Positions 28,412 through 36,892 of a DNA stretch of 64,000 nucleotides are shown piece after piece (within the stretch, counting starts at the first letter, position 1; each line of letters opens with the position of its first letter). The notes under the pieces are model-generated. The model had not been told where the DNA came from and searched no databases. It was given only the letters and a program-made list of their open reading frames with translations. The position numbers were made by a program, and so were the translations under genes. Source of the stretch: CAJQGY01 sp964523375 (GTDB taxonomy: Bacteria > Pseudomonadota > Gammaproteobacteria > Magnimaribacterales > D2472); contig CAZFYG010000001.1 in the NCBI GenBank assembly GCA_964523375.1, positions 1 to 64,000 of the forward strand. The letters are read 5' to 3'.

Positions 28412-29926
28412 ATGCCATATAAAATCTTAACTAACGTAGCAGTTAAAGACACTTCAACAGTTGATTTAACTTCAGTCAAAACTTCGCTTCTTGTTATCAC
28501 AGTTAATAAGGATACTCTAAAGGATGCTGCTTTTAAGGCTATAGATAAAGCATCTAAAGGTTTTCTAAAAAATTCAATATCCTCTCATCTAAAAGAAGAA
28601 GGGTCTTCACTTCTTCTTCCTAGGGTAAATGGTGTTGAGGCTGAAAGCATTTTGATGGTTAAGGCCTTAGAAGCTGATGCTCCATTACATAAATGGTTAG
28701 GTTCATTAAAATCTATAACCAAACAAGCAAACAAAATAAAAGCAAAAGACATTTCATTGCTTTTAAGCTCCTCGTTGCCTCAAGGTAAAGACATTTTCTG
28801 GGTGATAGAAAATACTGCCAAGACTATTGAATCTAATGCTTATATCTTTACAGAGACAAAAAATAAGACTGTAAAGAATCCAACCTTAAAAAAACTTGTT
28901 ATATATGGAAATGATCTAACTGGCTCAGACCTCAAGAAAGCAAAGGAATCAGCTAAGAAAGGCTTCGCAATTGGTGAGGGGGTTAATACTGCAAAATACC
29001 TTGGTGACCTTCCTGCAAATCATGCCACTCCAAAAATTATTGAAAAGAAAGTAAAAGCTATGACTAAAGACTTTCCAAGCTTAAAAATAAAGTCATTCAA
29101 TGAAAAGGATTTAGCAAAATTGGGAATGGGATCTTATTTGAGTGTCTCTAAGGGAAGCGATGAGCCGCCAAGAATGATGGTCATAGAATACAAGGGTGGA
29201 AAAGCTTCAGAGAAGCCAATTGCTCTTGTTGGAAAAGGTATTACTTTTGATACTGGGGGCGTATCCTTAAAACCACCTCAAGGAATGGACGAGATGAAGT
29301 GGGATATGTGTGGAGCTGCAACTGTTTTCGGGGTAATGTCCACACTAGCAAGGCTTAATGCAAAGGTTAATGTTGTAGGGATTATGGCTTGTGCAGAAAA
29401 TATGTGTTCTGCAAAAGCAACCAAACCAGGGGATGTAGTTACCTCTATGTCAGGTCAAACTATTGAGGTGCTCAATACAGATGCAGAAGGTAGATTAGTT
29501 TTATGTGATGCTTTGACTTACGTTGGAAAATACAAACCAAAATATGTAATTGATATGGCGACCTTGACCGGCGCTGTTGTTGTTGCTCTTGGGAGACATG
29601 CAAGTGGAGTAATGGCAAATGATCAACATTTAGCAGATATGATAATTGCCTCTGGAGAAGAGTCAGGAGATAGAGCTTGGCAACTGCCTCTGTGGGATGA
29701 ACATCAATCATGCACTAAAACAAGCTATGCAGACCTTGCAAATATTGGTGGAGGACGTGAGGCTGGAACTATTCACGCTGCAGCATTCTTATCTAAATTT
29801 ACTACTGATTATAAATGGGCACATATAGATATTGCTGCGACAGCATCACATAGCTCGCCTGTGAAGGAAGGAACTGGGAGACCAGTTCCATTGATAAGTG
29901 AGCTTTTATTAAGCAATAAACTATAA
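28412..29926 (+). CDS. pepA: Leucyl aminopeptidase (cytosol aminopeptidase)
   Basis: M17 metallopeptidase releasing N-terminal residues, working with peptide uptake in amino acid recovery. At 504 residues it is full length. The catalytic domain has KGITFDTGGVSLKPP (near 276) and the family signature NTDAEGRLVL (near 355). A good ribosome site, GGAGAG, lies 5 nt before the ATG. E. coli PepA also acts as a DNA-binding architectural protein; that is not inferable here. It is followed directly by valS, with no holC in between. Confidence 0.96.
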   Translation: MPYKILTNVAVKDTSTVDLTSVKTSLLVITVNKDTLKDAAFKAIDKASKGFLKNSISSHLKEEGSSLLLPRVNGVEAESILMVKALEADAPLHKWLGSLKSITKQANKIKAKDISLLLSSSLPQGKDIFWVIENTAKTIESNAYIFTETKNKTVKNPTLKKLVIYGNDLTGSDLKKAKESAKKGFAIGEGVNTAKYLGDLPANHATPKIIEKKVKAMTKDFPSLKIKSFNEKDLAKLGMGSYLSVSKGSDEPPRMMVIEYKGGKASEKPIALVGKGITFDTGGVSLKPPQGMDEMKWDMCGAATVFGVMSTLARLNAKVNVVGIMACAENMCSAKATKPGDVVTSMSGQTIEVLNTDAEGRLVLCDALTYVGKYKPKYVIDMATLTGAVVVALGRHASGVMANDQHLADMIIASGEESGDRAWQLPLWDEHQSCTKTSYADLANIGGGREAGTIHAAAFLSKFTTDYKWAHIDIAATASHSSPVKEGTGRPVPLISELLLSNKL

Positions 29927-29949
29927 AAAAACCTTAATAAAACGGCATT

Positions 29950-32169
29950 ATGGATAAAAAGTATTACCCCATTGAAATAGAGGAAAAGTGGGCAAAGATT
30001 TGGTCTGAAAGAAGCATTAATAATACTAATGCAACTGAATCCTTTGCTCAGGTAATACCGCCTCCTAATGTTACTGGAACATTGCATATGGGGCATAGCT
30101 TTCAATATGCCATCATGGATTTCTATTCAAGATACAATCATATGTTAGGCAAAGATTCATACTGGCAAGTTGGCGCTGATCACGCTGGTATAGCCACTCA
30201 AATGGTTGTTGAAAATAATTTAGCTAGGAAAGATATTTCAAGAAAAGATCTTGGAAGAGATAAATTTCTTGATGAGACCTGGAAATGGAAAGAATTTTCT
30301 GAAGAAAAAATAACCTCTCAAATAAAAAGGCTTGGCTGTTCAGTAGATTGGGATAAATATCGATTTACCTTAGATGATGGATTTAATAAAGCAGTAATAA
30401 AGGCTTTTGTTGATCTGCATAGAAAAAATAAAATTTATAGAGGATACAGGCTAGTAAATTGGGATCCTTCGCTAAAAACTGCTGTATCTGATTTAGAGGT
30501 TGTCAGGCAAGAGAAGAAAGGTTTGCTGTGGCATATAAAATACCCTATTGAGGGAACAGATGGGTTTGTTGAAATTGCCACCACAAGACCAGAGACTATG
30601 TTTGGAGATATGGCTATCGCAGTTAATCCAAATGATGATAGATATAAATCGATTGTTGGTAAATATGTAAAACTACCATTTGTGGGCAGAAAAATACCTA
30701 TTATTGCGGATGAGTATGTAGATGTAGAATTTGGAACTGGATGTCTTAAAATTACTCCGGGCCATGATTTTAATGATTATGAGATTGGAAAGAAATACTC
30801 GCTTTATGAACTTGACGGAAAAGTTCATACCTCAGATAAACAAGAAGATTTTTCTCCTATAAGTATATTTAATGATGACGCTTGGAGTAATGATAATGTT
30901 CCAGAACCATTCAATAATCTTGATAGATTTAAAGTAAGAAAGCTTGTTATTCAAGAACTTCAAAATATTGGTTTATTGGTTAAAGAAGAGCCTCATGACA
31001 TTAGCGTTCCAAGAGGAGAAAGGTCTAATATAGTTATAGAGCCTAAACTCAGCTATCAATGGTATGTGAAAACATCTGAAATGGCTGCGAGAGCAAATGA
31101 AGCTGTTAATAATGGAGATATAAAATTTCATCCAAGCAACTGGGATAAAACCTATTTTAATTGGATGAATAATATTGAAGATTGGTGCATTAGTAGGCAA
31201 ATTTGGTGGGGGCACAGAATACCAGCTTGGTACGATGCTGAAGGAAATATATATGTTGGGGAAGATGAAGGTAGTGTGAGAGATCATTATAACCTTGGGA
31301 GTGTTGAGCTAAATCAAGATGAAGATGTTTTAGATACTTGGTTTTCATCAAGTCTATGGCCTTTTGCCTCTTTAGGGTGGCCAGAGAATACCGATGATTT
31401 TAAAAAGCACTTTCCAACTTCTTTGCTTGTAACTGGTTTTGATATTATTTTTTTCTGGGTAGCCAGAATGATGATGATGAGCCTAGAATTTACCGATCAA
31501 ATACCTTTTAAAGATGTATACGTGACTGGGTTGATCAGAGATGAAAATGGACAAAAGATGTCTAAATCTAAGGGAAATGTTATTGACCCATTGGATTTAA
31601 TCTATGGAATTTCTCAAGAAGATCTTGTTAAAAAAAGAACTAGCAATCTCATGCAAGAAAGCACAGCTGAAAAGATTGCTAAAAAGACAAGAAATCAATT
31701 TCCCAAAGGCATTGATTCCTATGGATCAGATGCACTAAGAATGACTTTTTATTCTTTAGCTACTCACACTAAAGATATAAGTTTTGAGCTAGGTAGATTA
31801 AAAGGCTATAGAAATTTTTGCACAAAAATTTGGAATGCTGCTAGATTTATTAATGGTTATCCAGAAAGTAATGATGTCTTTGAGGCCAAGAATGATATTG
31901 ATACTCAGATTTTAGAAGAATTTGAAAAAACAAAGCTTAAAATTGCTCAAAATATTGCAGATTACAGGCTCGATTACGCTATAAATGAGATATATGAATT
32001 TTTCTGGGGCAAATTCTGTGATGTCTATATTGAAGATTGTAAAAAAAGTGGAGAAACGAAAAACCTTAGGCCTCTTCTAAAAGAAATTCTAGTTATGATG
32101 CATCCTTTTGCTCCTTTTATTACTGAAGAAATACATAGTTTATTATTCAATAACCCAATAATTGAATAA
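29950..32169 (+). CDS. valS: Valyl-tRNA synthetase, C-terminally short
   Basis: Charges tRNA-Val. It begins KKYYPIEIEEKWAKIW. The HIGH motif is in PPPNVTGTLHMGH (near 36-48), the CP1 editing domain includes ATTRPETMFGD, and the KMSKS motif is in QKMSKSKGN (near 535). The protein stops at 739 residues, just after HPFAPFITEEIHSLLF. The E. coli enzyme has about 950 and continues with the rest of the anticodon-binding domain and a coiled-coil tRNA arm. Two stop codons (TAA TAA region) follow and the next gene starts within 70 bp, so no downstream remnant exists. This looks like real loss rather than a simple frameshift. Confidence 0.93.
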   Translation: MDKKYYPIEIEEKWAKIWSERSINNTNATESFAQVIPPPNVTGTLHMGHSFQYAIMDFYSRYNHMLGKDSYWQVGADHAGIATQMVVENNLARKDISRKDLGRDKFLDETWKWKEFSEEKITSQIKRLGCSVDWDKYRFTLDDGFNKAVIKAFVDLHRKNKIYRGYRLVNWDPSLKTAVSDLEVVRQEKKGLLWHIKYPIEGTDGFVEIATTRPETMFGDMAIAVNPNDDRYKSIVGKYVKLPFVGRKIPIIADEYVDVEFGTGCLKITPGHDFNDYEIGKKYSLYELDGKVHTSDKQEDFSPISIFNDDAWSNDNVPEPFNNLDRFKVRKLVIQELQNIGLLVKEEPHDISVPRGERSNIVIEPKLSYQWYVKTSEMAARANEAVNNGDIKFHPSNWDKTYFNWMNNIEDWCISRQIWWGHRIPAWYDAEGNIYVGEDEGSVRDHYNLGSVELNQDEDVLDTWFSSSLWPFASLGWPENTDDFKKHFPTSLLVTGFDIIFFWVARMMMMSLEFTDQIPFKDVYVTGLIRDENGQKMSKSKGNVIDPLDLIYGISQEDLVKKRTSNLMQESTAEKIAKKTRNQFPKGIDSYGSDALRMTFYSLATHTKDISFELGRLKGYRNFCTKIWNAARFINGYPESNDVFEAKNDIDTQILEEFEKTKLKIAQNIADYRLDYAINEIYEFFWGKFCDVYIEDCKKSGETKNLRPLLKEILVMMHPFAPFITEEIHSLLFNNPIIE

Positions 32170-32237
32170 TAAAACTGCAAGCAAATTGCTTCCTGTTACA
32201 CCATGCAAACCACCAGCAACTATTGAGTGAGGGAAAA

Positions 32238-32744
32238 ATGAGTTTCATTAAAAAAAATTCCATAATAATCATGATAATGACATCATTATTGATCTCTTCT
32301 TGTGCTGTTAATACGGCAAGCTCTGCTCCAGAAAAAAATAGGTTTGTTCATATTGATGGCACTCCAGCATATGTGTTAATAGACCCTGATAAATCCATAG
32401 AGCTTCTCAATGATCACATATATATCTGCTTAGCAGAAGTTGAGGGCAAGGCTAGAAGTATAAAAACACCAATGAAGGTTGTTGGTGGTATTTATGGAGT
32501 TGCAGGAGTAGTAGCTTTAATTGACCTGGCAACAACCGGAGGTGCTCTTTCTTCGCTTTTGATACCAGGCATGGTTGTAATTACTGCGGCAGGTTGGGTA
32601 ACCTATGCTTCTGCAGATGCTGTATCTGAATTAAGTGCTTATAAAAATTTAGAAACTTGCCTTGAGGAAAAAGACTACTCAGTTGTTTTTTTCTTTGAAA
32701 AAGGTAATCAAAAACTAAAAACTTCAACTAAATTGAAAGTTTAA
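32238..32744 (+). CDS. Predicted lipoprotein of unknown function
   Basis: A 168-residue protein from this ATG, which has AGGG four nt upstream; an in-frame TTG at 32223 is less likely. A lipoprotein signal peptide (KKNSIIIMIMTSLLISSC) ends at the lipobox Cys near residue 22. After a polar segment there is a glycine-rich hydrophobic hairpin (about 80-125, with VVGGIYGVAGVVALI and LLIPGMVVITAAGW), unusual for a soluble lipoprotein. Two Cys remain (in YICLAEVEG and LETCLEE) and might form a disulfide. I do not recognise a family. It stands alone between valS and elaA. Confidence 0.7.
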   Translation: MSFIKKNSIIIMIMTSLLISSCAVNTASSAPEKNRFVHIDGTPAYVLIDPDKSIELLNDHIYICLAEVEGKARSIKTPMKVVGGIYGVAGVVALIDLATTGGALSSLLIPGMVVITAAGWVTYASADAVSELSAYKNLETCLEEKDYSVVFFFEKGNQKLKTSTKLKV

Positions 32745-32754
32745 AGAATTGATT

Positions 32755-33219
32755 CTAATTTAAAGGAAAGTACATCTGGATATGATCAATATCATCCTCT
32801 AGATAAACTTCACCTCTTGAGGCAAATCCTAAATCAAAATAAAAATGCTCTAGTCGATGTTGTGCAGAGATCACAATTTCGTTATCTGGGTATTCTTTTT
32901 TTAAAAAGTTAACTCCCTCAACGGTTATTTTTTTACCAACTCCTAGGCCTCTAGAATTTATGTCGGTAACTATTCTTCCAAGTGAAGAGCCTCCATACTT
33001 TATTCCAGGCTTAAAGGCTCTGAGATATCCAATTAATTCATCATCCTTAAGGGCTAACAGATGAATTGCGTGTTGATCTGAGTAATCAGCATCTATATAT
33101 GGACAATCCTGCTCTAAAACAAATACTTTTTGACGTAAATGCAATATTGCATATAACTCATCATTAGATAAGTCCTTATATGTCTTCCAAATAAATTTAA
33201 TATCTTTTGTATCTGTCAT
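32755..33219 (-). CDS. elaA: GNAT family N-acetyltransferase, ElaA-like
   Basis: At 154 residues it matches ElaA. It starts with WKTYKDLSNDELYAILHLRQKVFVLEQDCPYIDAD, characteristic of this subfamily. The acetyl-CoA loop is RGLGVGKKI (near 89-97). The C-terminus has HFYFDLGFASRGEVYLEDDIDHIQM. Substrate is unknown. It is convergent with the lipoprotein gene and divergent from the first peroxidase. Confidence 0.9.
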   Translation of the reverse strand: MTDTKDIKFIWKTYKDLSNDELYAILHLRQKVFVLEQDCPYIDADYSDQHAIHLLALKDDELIGYLRAFKPGIKYGGSSLGRIVTDINSRGLGVGKKITVEGVNFLKKEYPDNEIVISAQHRLEHFYFDLGFASRGEVYLEDDIDHIQMYFPLN

Positions 33220-33356
33220 ATTTGAATATCTTAAACTAACTCATACATCTTGCATCTTTTTTAACTAAAGGATTTATTAACAATCATATATTTAAAGTAA
33301 TAAGTGGAGAAATTATCTTTAATAACTTAAAATCAACGATCTTAGAAAGGCAACCT

Positions 33357-33836
33357 ATGAAAAAAATAACTGACTTTGTTGTAAATGACAATAATCTAGA
33401 TGAAGTGGATCTATCTGTATATGATGGGAAAGTCATTCTTGTGGTCAATGTGGCCAGTGAATGTGGTCTCACATACCATTACGAGGGCTTGCAGGAACTT
33501 TATAATAAATTTAGTTCTAAAGGTTTAGAAATTTTAGCTTTTCCATGCAACCAATTTGGTGCACAAGAGCCTGGAACCAATGATGAGATCAAATTTTTCT
33601 GCACTGAAAAATATAATGTAACCTTCCCTCTTTTTAATAAAATTGATGTAAATGGTCCAAATGAAGATCCTTTATATACTTTTTTAAAAAATGTCAGCTC
33701 CGTAGAGTCTGATGTGAAAGATATTGAATGGAATTTCACAAAATTCCTTTTTAAGAAAAACTCTGAATTATTTAAAAGATATGATCCAAGAGTAGAGCCA
33801 TCTGATCTTATTGAGGATATTGAATCAATTTTATAA
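33357..33836 (+). CDS. Glutathione peroxidase family protein, copy 1
   Basis: Thiol peroxidase reducing hydroperoxides; many bacterial Cys-type members use thioredoxin rather than glutathione. At 159 residues it is typical. The catalytic Cys is in NVASECGLTYHYEGLQ (TGT codon, not selenocysteine), the active-site Gln in FPCNQFGAQEPG, and the Trp-Asn pair in IEWNFTKFL. AAGG lies 6 nt before the ATG. A homologous gene follows 14 bp downstream and shares a 129-bp identical tract. Confidence 0.93.
   Translation: MKKITDFVVNDNNLDEVDLSVYDGKVILVVNVASECGLTYHYEGLQELYNKFSSKGLEILAFPCNQFGAQEPGTNDEIKFFCTEKYNVTFPLFNKIDVNGPNEDPLYTFLKNVSSVESDVKDIEWNFTKFLFKKNSELFKRYDPRVEPSDLIEDIESIL
33561..33689 (+). repeat. 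129-bp perfect identity tract, first copy
   Basis: Identical base for base to 34055-34183, at an offset of 494 bp, and in the same reading frame of both peroxidase genes. Identity begins at the GCA codon of AQEPG and ends in the poly-A after YTFLK. Flanking coding sequence is clearly diverged, including silent sites. Confidence 0.95.
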
Positions 33837-33850
33837 ACACAACAACTACC

Positions 33851-34333
33851 ATGAAAAATATATATGACATAACGGTAAAAGATGCAGAACTTAATGCAGT
33901 CAATTTAAAAAAATATAAAGGTAAAACTCTATTAATAGTTAATGTAGCTAGTTATTGTGGGTTGACATATCAATATGAAGGTCTTCAAAATTTATATGAT
34001 AAATTTAAAGGTGATAATTTTGAAATTCTCGCTTTCCCCTGCAACCAATTTAAGGCACAAGAGCCTGGAACCAATGATGAGATCAAATTTTTCTGCACTG
34101 AAAAATATAATGTAACCTTCCCTCTTTTTAATAAAATTGATGTAAATGGTCCAAATGAAGATCCTTTATATACTTTTTTAAAAGATTCTAAGCGTGGATT
34201 CTTAGGCTATAAGCCAATTGAATGGAATTTTGCAAAATTTCTAGTAAACGGAGATGGTGAAGTTGTAAAAAGATTTTTAGCCTCTACCAAACCTAACAAG
34301 ATCGAAAAGAAAATTAGCAAACTGCTAGGGTAG
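33851..34333 (+). CDS. Glutathione peroxidase family protein, copy 2
   Basis: Second Cys-type peroxidase, 160 residues. The catalytic Cys is in NVASYCGLTYQYEGLQ, Gln in FPCNQFKAQEPG, and Trp-Asn in IEWNFAKFL. The N- and C-terminal thirds differ from copy 1, but the middle is identical at DNA level. It keeps all catalytic residues, so both copies should be active. No Shine-Dalgarno is obvious, so it is probably co-transcribed with copy 1. Its 3' end overlaps rimI on the opposite strand by 9 bp. Confidence 0.93.
   Translation: MKNIYDITVKDAELNAVNLKKYKGKTLLIVNVASYCGLTYQYEGLQNLYDKFKGDNFEILAFPCNQFKAQEPGTNDEIKFFCTEKYNVTFPLFNKIDVNGPNEDPLYTFLKDSKRGFLGYKPIEWNFAKFLVNGDGEVVKRFLASTKPNKIEKKISKLLG
34055..34183 (+). 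repeat. 129-bp perfect identity tract, second copy
   Basis: Direct-repeat partner of 33561-33689. Sharp edges against diverged flanks suggest a recent gene-conversion patch. Confidence 0.95.
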
Positions 34334-34765
34334 AATTTTTGACATCAAAAGAGCGTCTTCTTTTTGCACTCCACTGTAATAATTCTCTCTAATTGCATCT
34401 TTAGTAAAGCCAAACTTTTCATAAAATAGAATAGCTTTAGTATTAGTTATTCTCACTTCAAGATATATATTCTTGATATCCATTGCCTTGCATTGATTAA
34501 TAATTGTGGTTAGTAATATAGATCCAGCACCCTTTTTTTGAAATTTTTGTGAAACAGCTATATTTAAAAGATGTGCTTCGGGTTTAATTGGAGAGTAGAT
34601 TGCAAATCCTGCAATATCATTTTTATGTGTGCAAACTAAGCCAAAGTGACCAACCTCAAAAGAGGATTTAAAATTTGTGTAAGTCCAAGGTGTTGGATTT
34701 GTTAGCTTTTCAATTTCATATGACTCTTTTAGATCCTCTTTTTTAAGACTTGTAACTTTGAACAT
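34325..34765 (-). CDS. rimI: Ribosomal protein S18 alanine N-acetyltransferase RimI
   Basis: GNAT enzyme that acetylates the N-terminal Ala of S18. At 146 residues it is typical. It starts with SLKKEDLKESYEIEKLTNPTPWTYTNF, matching the RimI substrate region, and has the acetyl-CoA loop KFQKKGAGSILL and C-terminal NTKAILFYEKFGF then RENYYSG. It sits directly after the holD-like gene with no gap, as in the E. coli holD-rimI pair, which supports both calls. Confidence 0.92.
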   Translation of the reverse strand: MFKVTSLKKEDLKESYEIEKLTNPTPWTYTNFKSSFEVGHFGLVCTHKNDIAGFAIYSPIKPEAHLLNIAVSQKFQKKGAGSILLTTIINQCKAMDIKNIYLEVRITNTKAILFYEKFGFTKDAIRENYYSGVQKEDALLMSKILP

Positions 34766-35200
34766 TCAAAGATTGAGCATTTTTTTAATTGAAGCCCATA
34801 ACTGTTTCTTTTTTTGAGGGTCAGCAGTTAATTCATCGATACTATCTGAGTTTATGACTTGAATTTTTGAAGCTATCTTAATTTTATTGCTTGTAAAATT
34901 GATAATTAATTTAGAATTCATATCAATTATGTCGTCTAGGAGTTTTACTTCATCAATTGAGCTAGACTGACCAGAAAATTCTCCATTTGTAAGAGTTGTT
35001 GAGCTCATTATCGCCACAATTAATTTTTTCTGAACATTTTCATATTCTTCAAAAAGCTTATTCAGTAAAACAGTCACATTTTGAATTTTATATATATATA
35101 TTGGGTTGAGGTTAGATTTTTTTACTGCAGATCTTGAAGAAAATCTTGTAATACCAAGCTCTTTTAATATAAGGTTAGTTTTTACAGATGCAGTTATCAT
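34766..35200 (-). CDS. holD: Probable DNA polymerase III psi subunit (HolD)
   Basis: Psi links the clamp loader to chi and SSB. From the ATG at 35200 it has 144 residues; the frame also extends to a GTG at 35248, but that would overlap leuA. The N-terminal LILKELGITRFSSRS resembles E. coli psi LQQLGITQWS, the part that binds the clamp loader. The C-terminal ELTADPQKKKQLWASIKKML resembles the E. coli segment with ANPTARAALWQQI. The middle is poorly conserved. Position immediately before rimI matches E. coli. The call is by motif and synteny. Confidence 0.75.
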   Translation of the reverse strand: MITASVKTNLILKELGITRFSSRSAVKKSNLNPIYIYKIQNVTVLLNKLFEEYENVQKKLIVAIMSSTTLTNGEFSGQSSSIDEVKLLDDIIDMNSKLIINFTSNKIKIASKIQVINSDSIDELTADPQKKKQLWASIKKMLNL

Positions 35201-35233
35201 AGATACATAAATATTAACATTTACTAATAAAAA

Positions 35234-36892
35234 ATGGACAATCCACACAAGAAATATAAGCCTTTTAGTTCTATCAAAATTGATAATAGAGAGTGGCCAT
35301 CAAAAACTATTGAATCCGCTCCTTTATGGTGCTCGGTAGATCTTAGAGATGGCAATCAGGCTCTTATTGAGCCCATGGGACCAGAAAGAAAGAATAGGAT
35401 GTTTGAACTTTTATGTAAAATAGGATTTAAAGAAATAGAGGTAGGCTTCCCATCTGCTTCAGATACAGATTTTAACTTTGTAAGGAGTCTTATCGAAAGT
35501 AAAAAAATACCTAGCGATGTAAATATTCAGGTTTTAACCCAATCCAGAAGTGAACTTATCGAAAAAACATTTGAATCTTTAAAGGGAGCATCAAAAGCTG
35601 TTGTACATTTTTATAACTCAACCTCAACCCTCCAAAGAAGAGTTGTATTTAACCAAGACAAGGAAGGTATTAAACAGATAGCCCTAAATGGAGCAAAACA
35701 AATAAAAGAACTTGCTTTAAAAAATTCAGATACAGACTGGAGTTTTGAATATTCCCCTGAAAGCTTTACTGGCACTGAGCTAGATTACGCAGTTGAAGTT
35801 TGTGATGAGGTTGTTGAGATTCTTAAGGGTGTTAATGGTAATAAAATTATTATCAATCTTCCTGCTACTGTTGAGATGTCTTCTGCCAACATATATGGCG
35901 ATCAGATAGAGTGGATGAGTAAAAACCTTAAAAATAGAGAGCATATTTGCCTAAGCTTACATCCACATAATGATAGAGGAACTGCTGTTGCAGCGGCTGA
36001 ATTTGGTTTAATGGCTGGAGCTGATAGAGTAGAGGGTACGCTTTTTGGGAATGGTGAAAGGACTGGCAATGTAGACATAGTAACACTGGCTCTTAATATG
36101 CTTACCCAAGGCATAGACCCTAGATTAGACTTTTCTAATATAAATTCTGTAATGAGAGAGGCTGAATACTGCAATCAGCTTCCTGTTCATCCAAGACACC
36201 CTTATGCAGGCGATCTAGTTTTCACGGCATTTTCCGGTTCTCATCAAGATGCTATTAAGAAAGGGTTTAAGGCCATGAAAGAATCCAATCAATATAACTG
36301 GGAAGTGCCATATCTACCTATTGATCCTGCAGATCTAGGAAGGAGCTATGAGGCGGTTGTTAGAATTAACTCTCAATCTGGAAAAGGTGGAGTTGCATTT
36401 CTACTGGAGAAAGATCATGGGGTTTCACTTCCTAGAAGACTTCAAATTAGCATGAGTCAAAAAATTCAAAGATTGGCAGATGAATCTGGAAAAGAAATTA
36501 TGACTTCAGAAATTTGGGATATTTTTGATCAGGAGTTTATGCGTCCAAAGAAAGGATATGCTTATTTAGACCATAGATCTTCTACCACTGGGAGTACTCA
36601 TAACTTATCGATCAAGATGCTTTTAAATGATAAAGAAATTGAAATGGAAGGAGTGGGAAATGGTCCTATTGATTCATTTATAGATGCTTTGAGAAGCCAA
36701 AATATAAAACTTAAGGTCTCAGACTATAATCAATCTGCTATATCTTCAGGCTCAGATGCAAAAGCAGCCGCATATATTGAACTAGAGAGCAATGGCAAGA
36801 CTAGCTGGGGTGTAGGAATAAACTCAAATACAACAAGAGCATCTTTTGAAGCCATAACTGTAGGTTTAAGTAAAATTCTTAATCAAAATTAG
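35234..36892 (+). CDS. leuA: 2-Isopropylmalate synthase
   Basis: First committed step of leucine synthesis, condensing acetyl-CoA with 2-oxoisovalerate. At 552 residues it is the long type (LeuA2). The DRE-TIM barrel has LWCSVDLRDGNQALIEPM (catalytic Arg and metal Asp, near 32-48) and metal His in SLHPHNDRGTA. The C-terminal regulatory domain (about 430-552) should bind leucine. No Shine-Dalgarno is seen and the promoter gap is only 33 bp. No leader peptide or other leu gene is in the window. Its 3' end overlaps the crotonase gene by 14 bp. Confidence 0.96.
   Translation: MDNPHKKYKPFSSIKIDNREWPSKTIESAPLWCSVDLRDGNQALIEPMGPERKNRMFELLCKIGFKEIEVGFPSASDTDFNFVRSLIESKKIPSDVNIQVLTQSRSELIEKTFESLKGASKAVVHFYNSTSTLQRRVVFNQDKEGIKQIALNGAKQIKELALKNSDTDWSFEYSPESFTGTELDYAVEVCDEVVEILKGVNGNKIIINLPATVEMSSANIYGDQIEWMSKNLKNREHICLSLHPHNDRGTAVAAAEFGLMAGADRVEGTLFGNGERTGNVDIVTLALNMLTQGIDPRLDFSNINSVMREAEYCNQLPVHPRHPYAGDLVFTAFSGSHQDAIKKGFKAMKESNQYNWEVPYLPIDPADLGRSYEAVVRINSQSGKGGVAFLLEKDHGVSLPRRLQISMSQKIQRLADESGKEIMTSEIWDIFDQEFMRPKKGYAYLDHRSSTTGSTHNLSIKMLLNDKEIEMEGVGNGPIDSFIDALRSQNIKLKVSDYNQSAISSGSDAKAAAYIELESNGKTSWGVGINSNTTRASFEAITVGLSKILNQN

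Noticed and set aside
32179..32191. AAGCAA-A-TTGCTT inverted repeat after valS as a terminator
   Set aside because: The arms are separated by one base, the stem would be very short, and no T-run follows on the plus strand.
33357..34333. Selenocysteine peroxidases
   Set aside because: The catalytic codon is TGT in the first copy and TGT in the second, with no in-frame TGA, so both are Cys-type.
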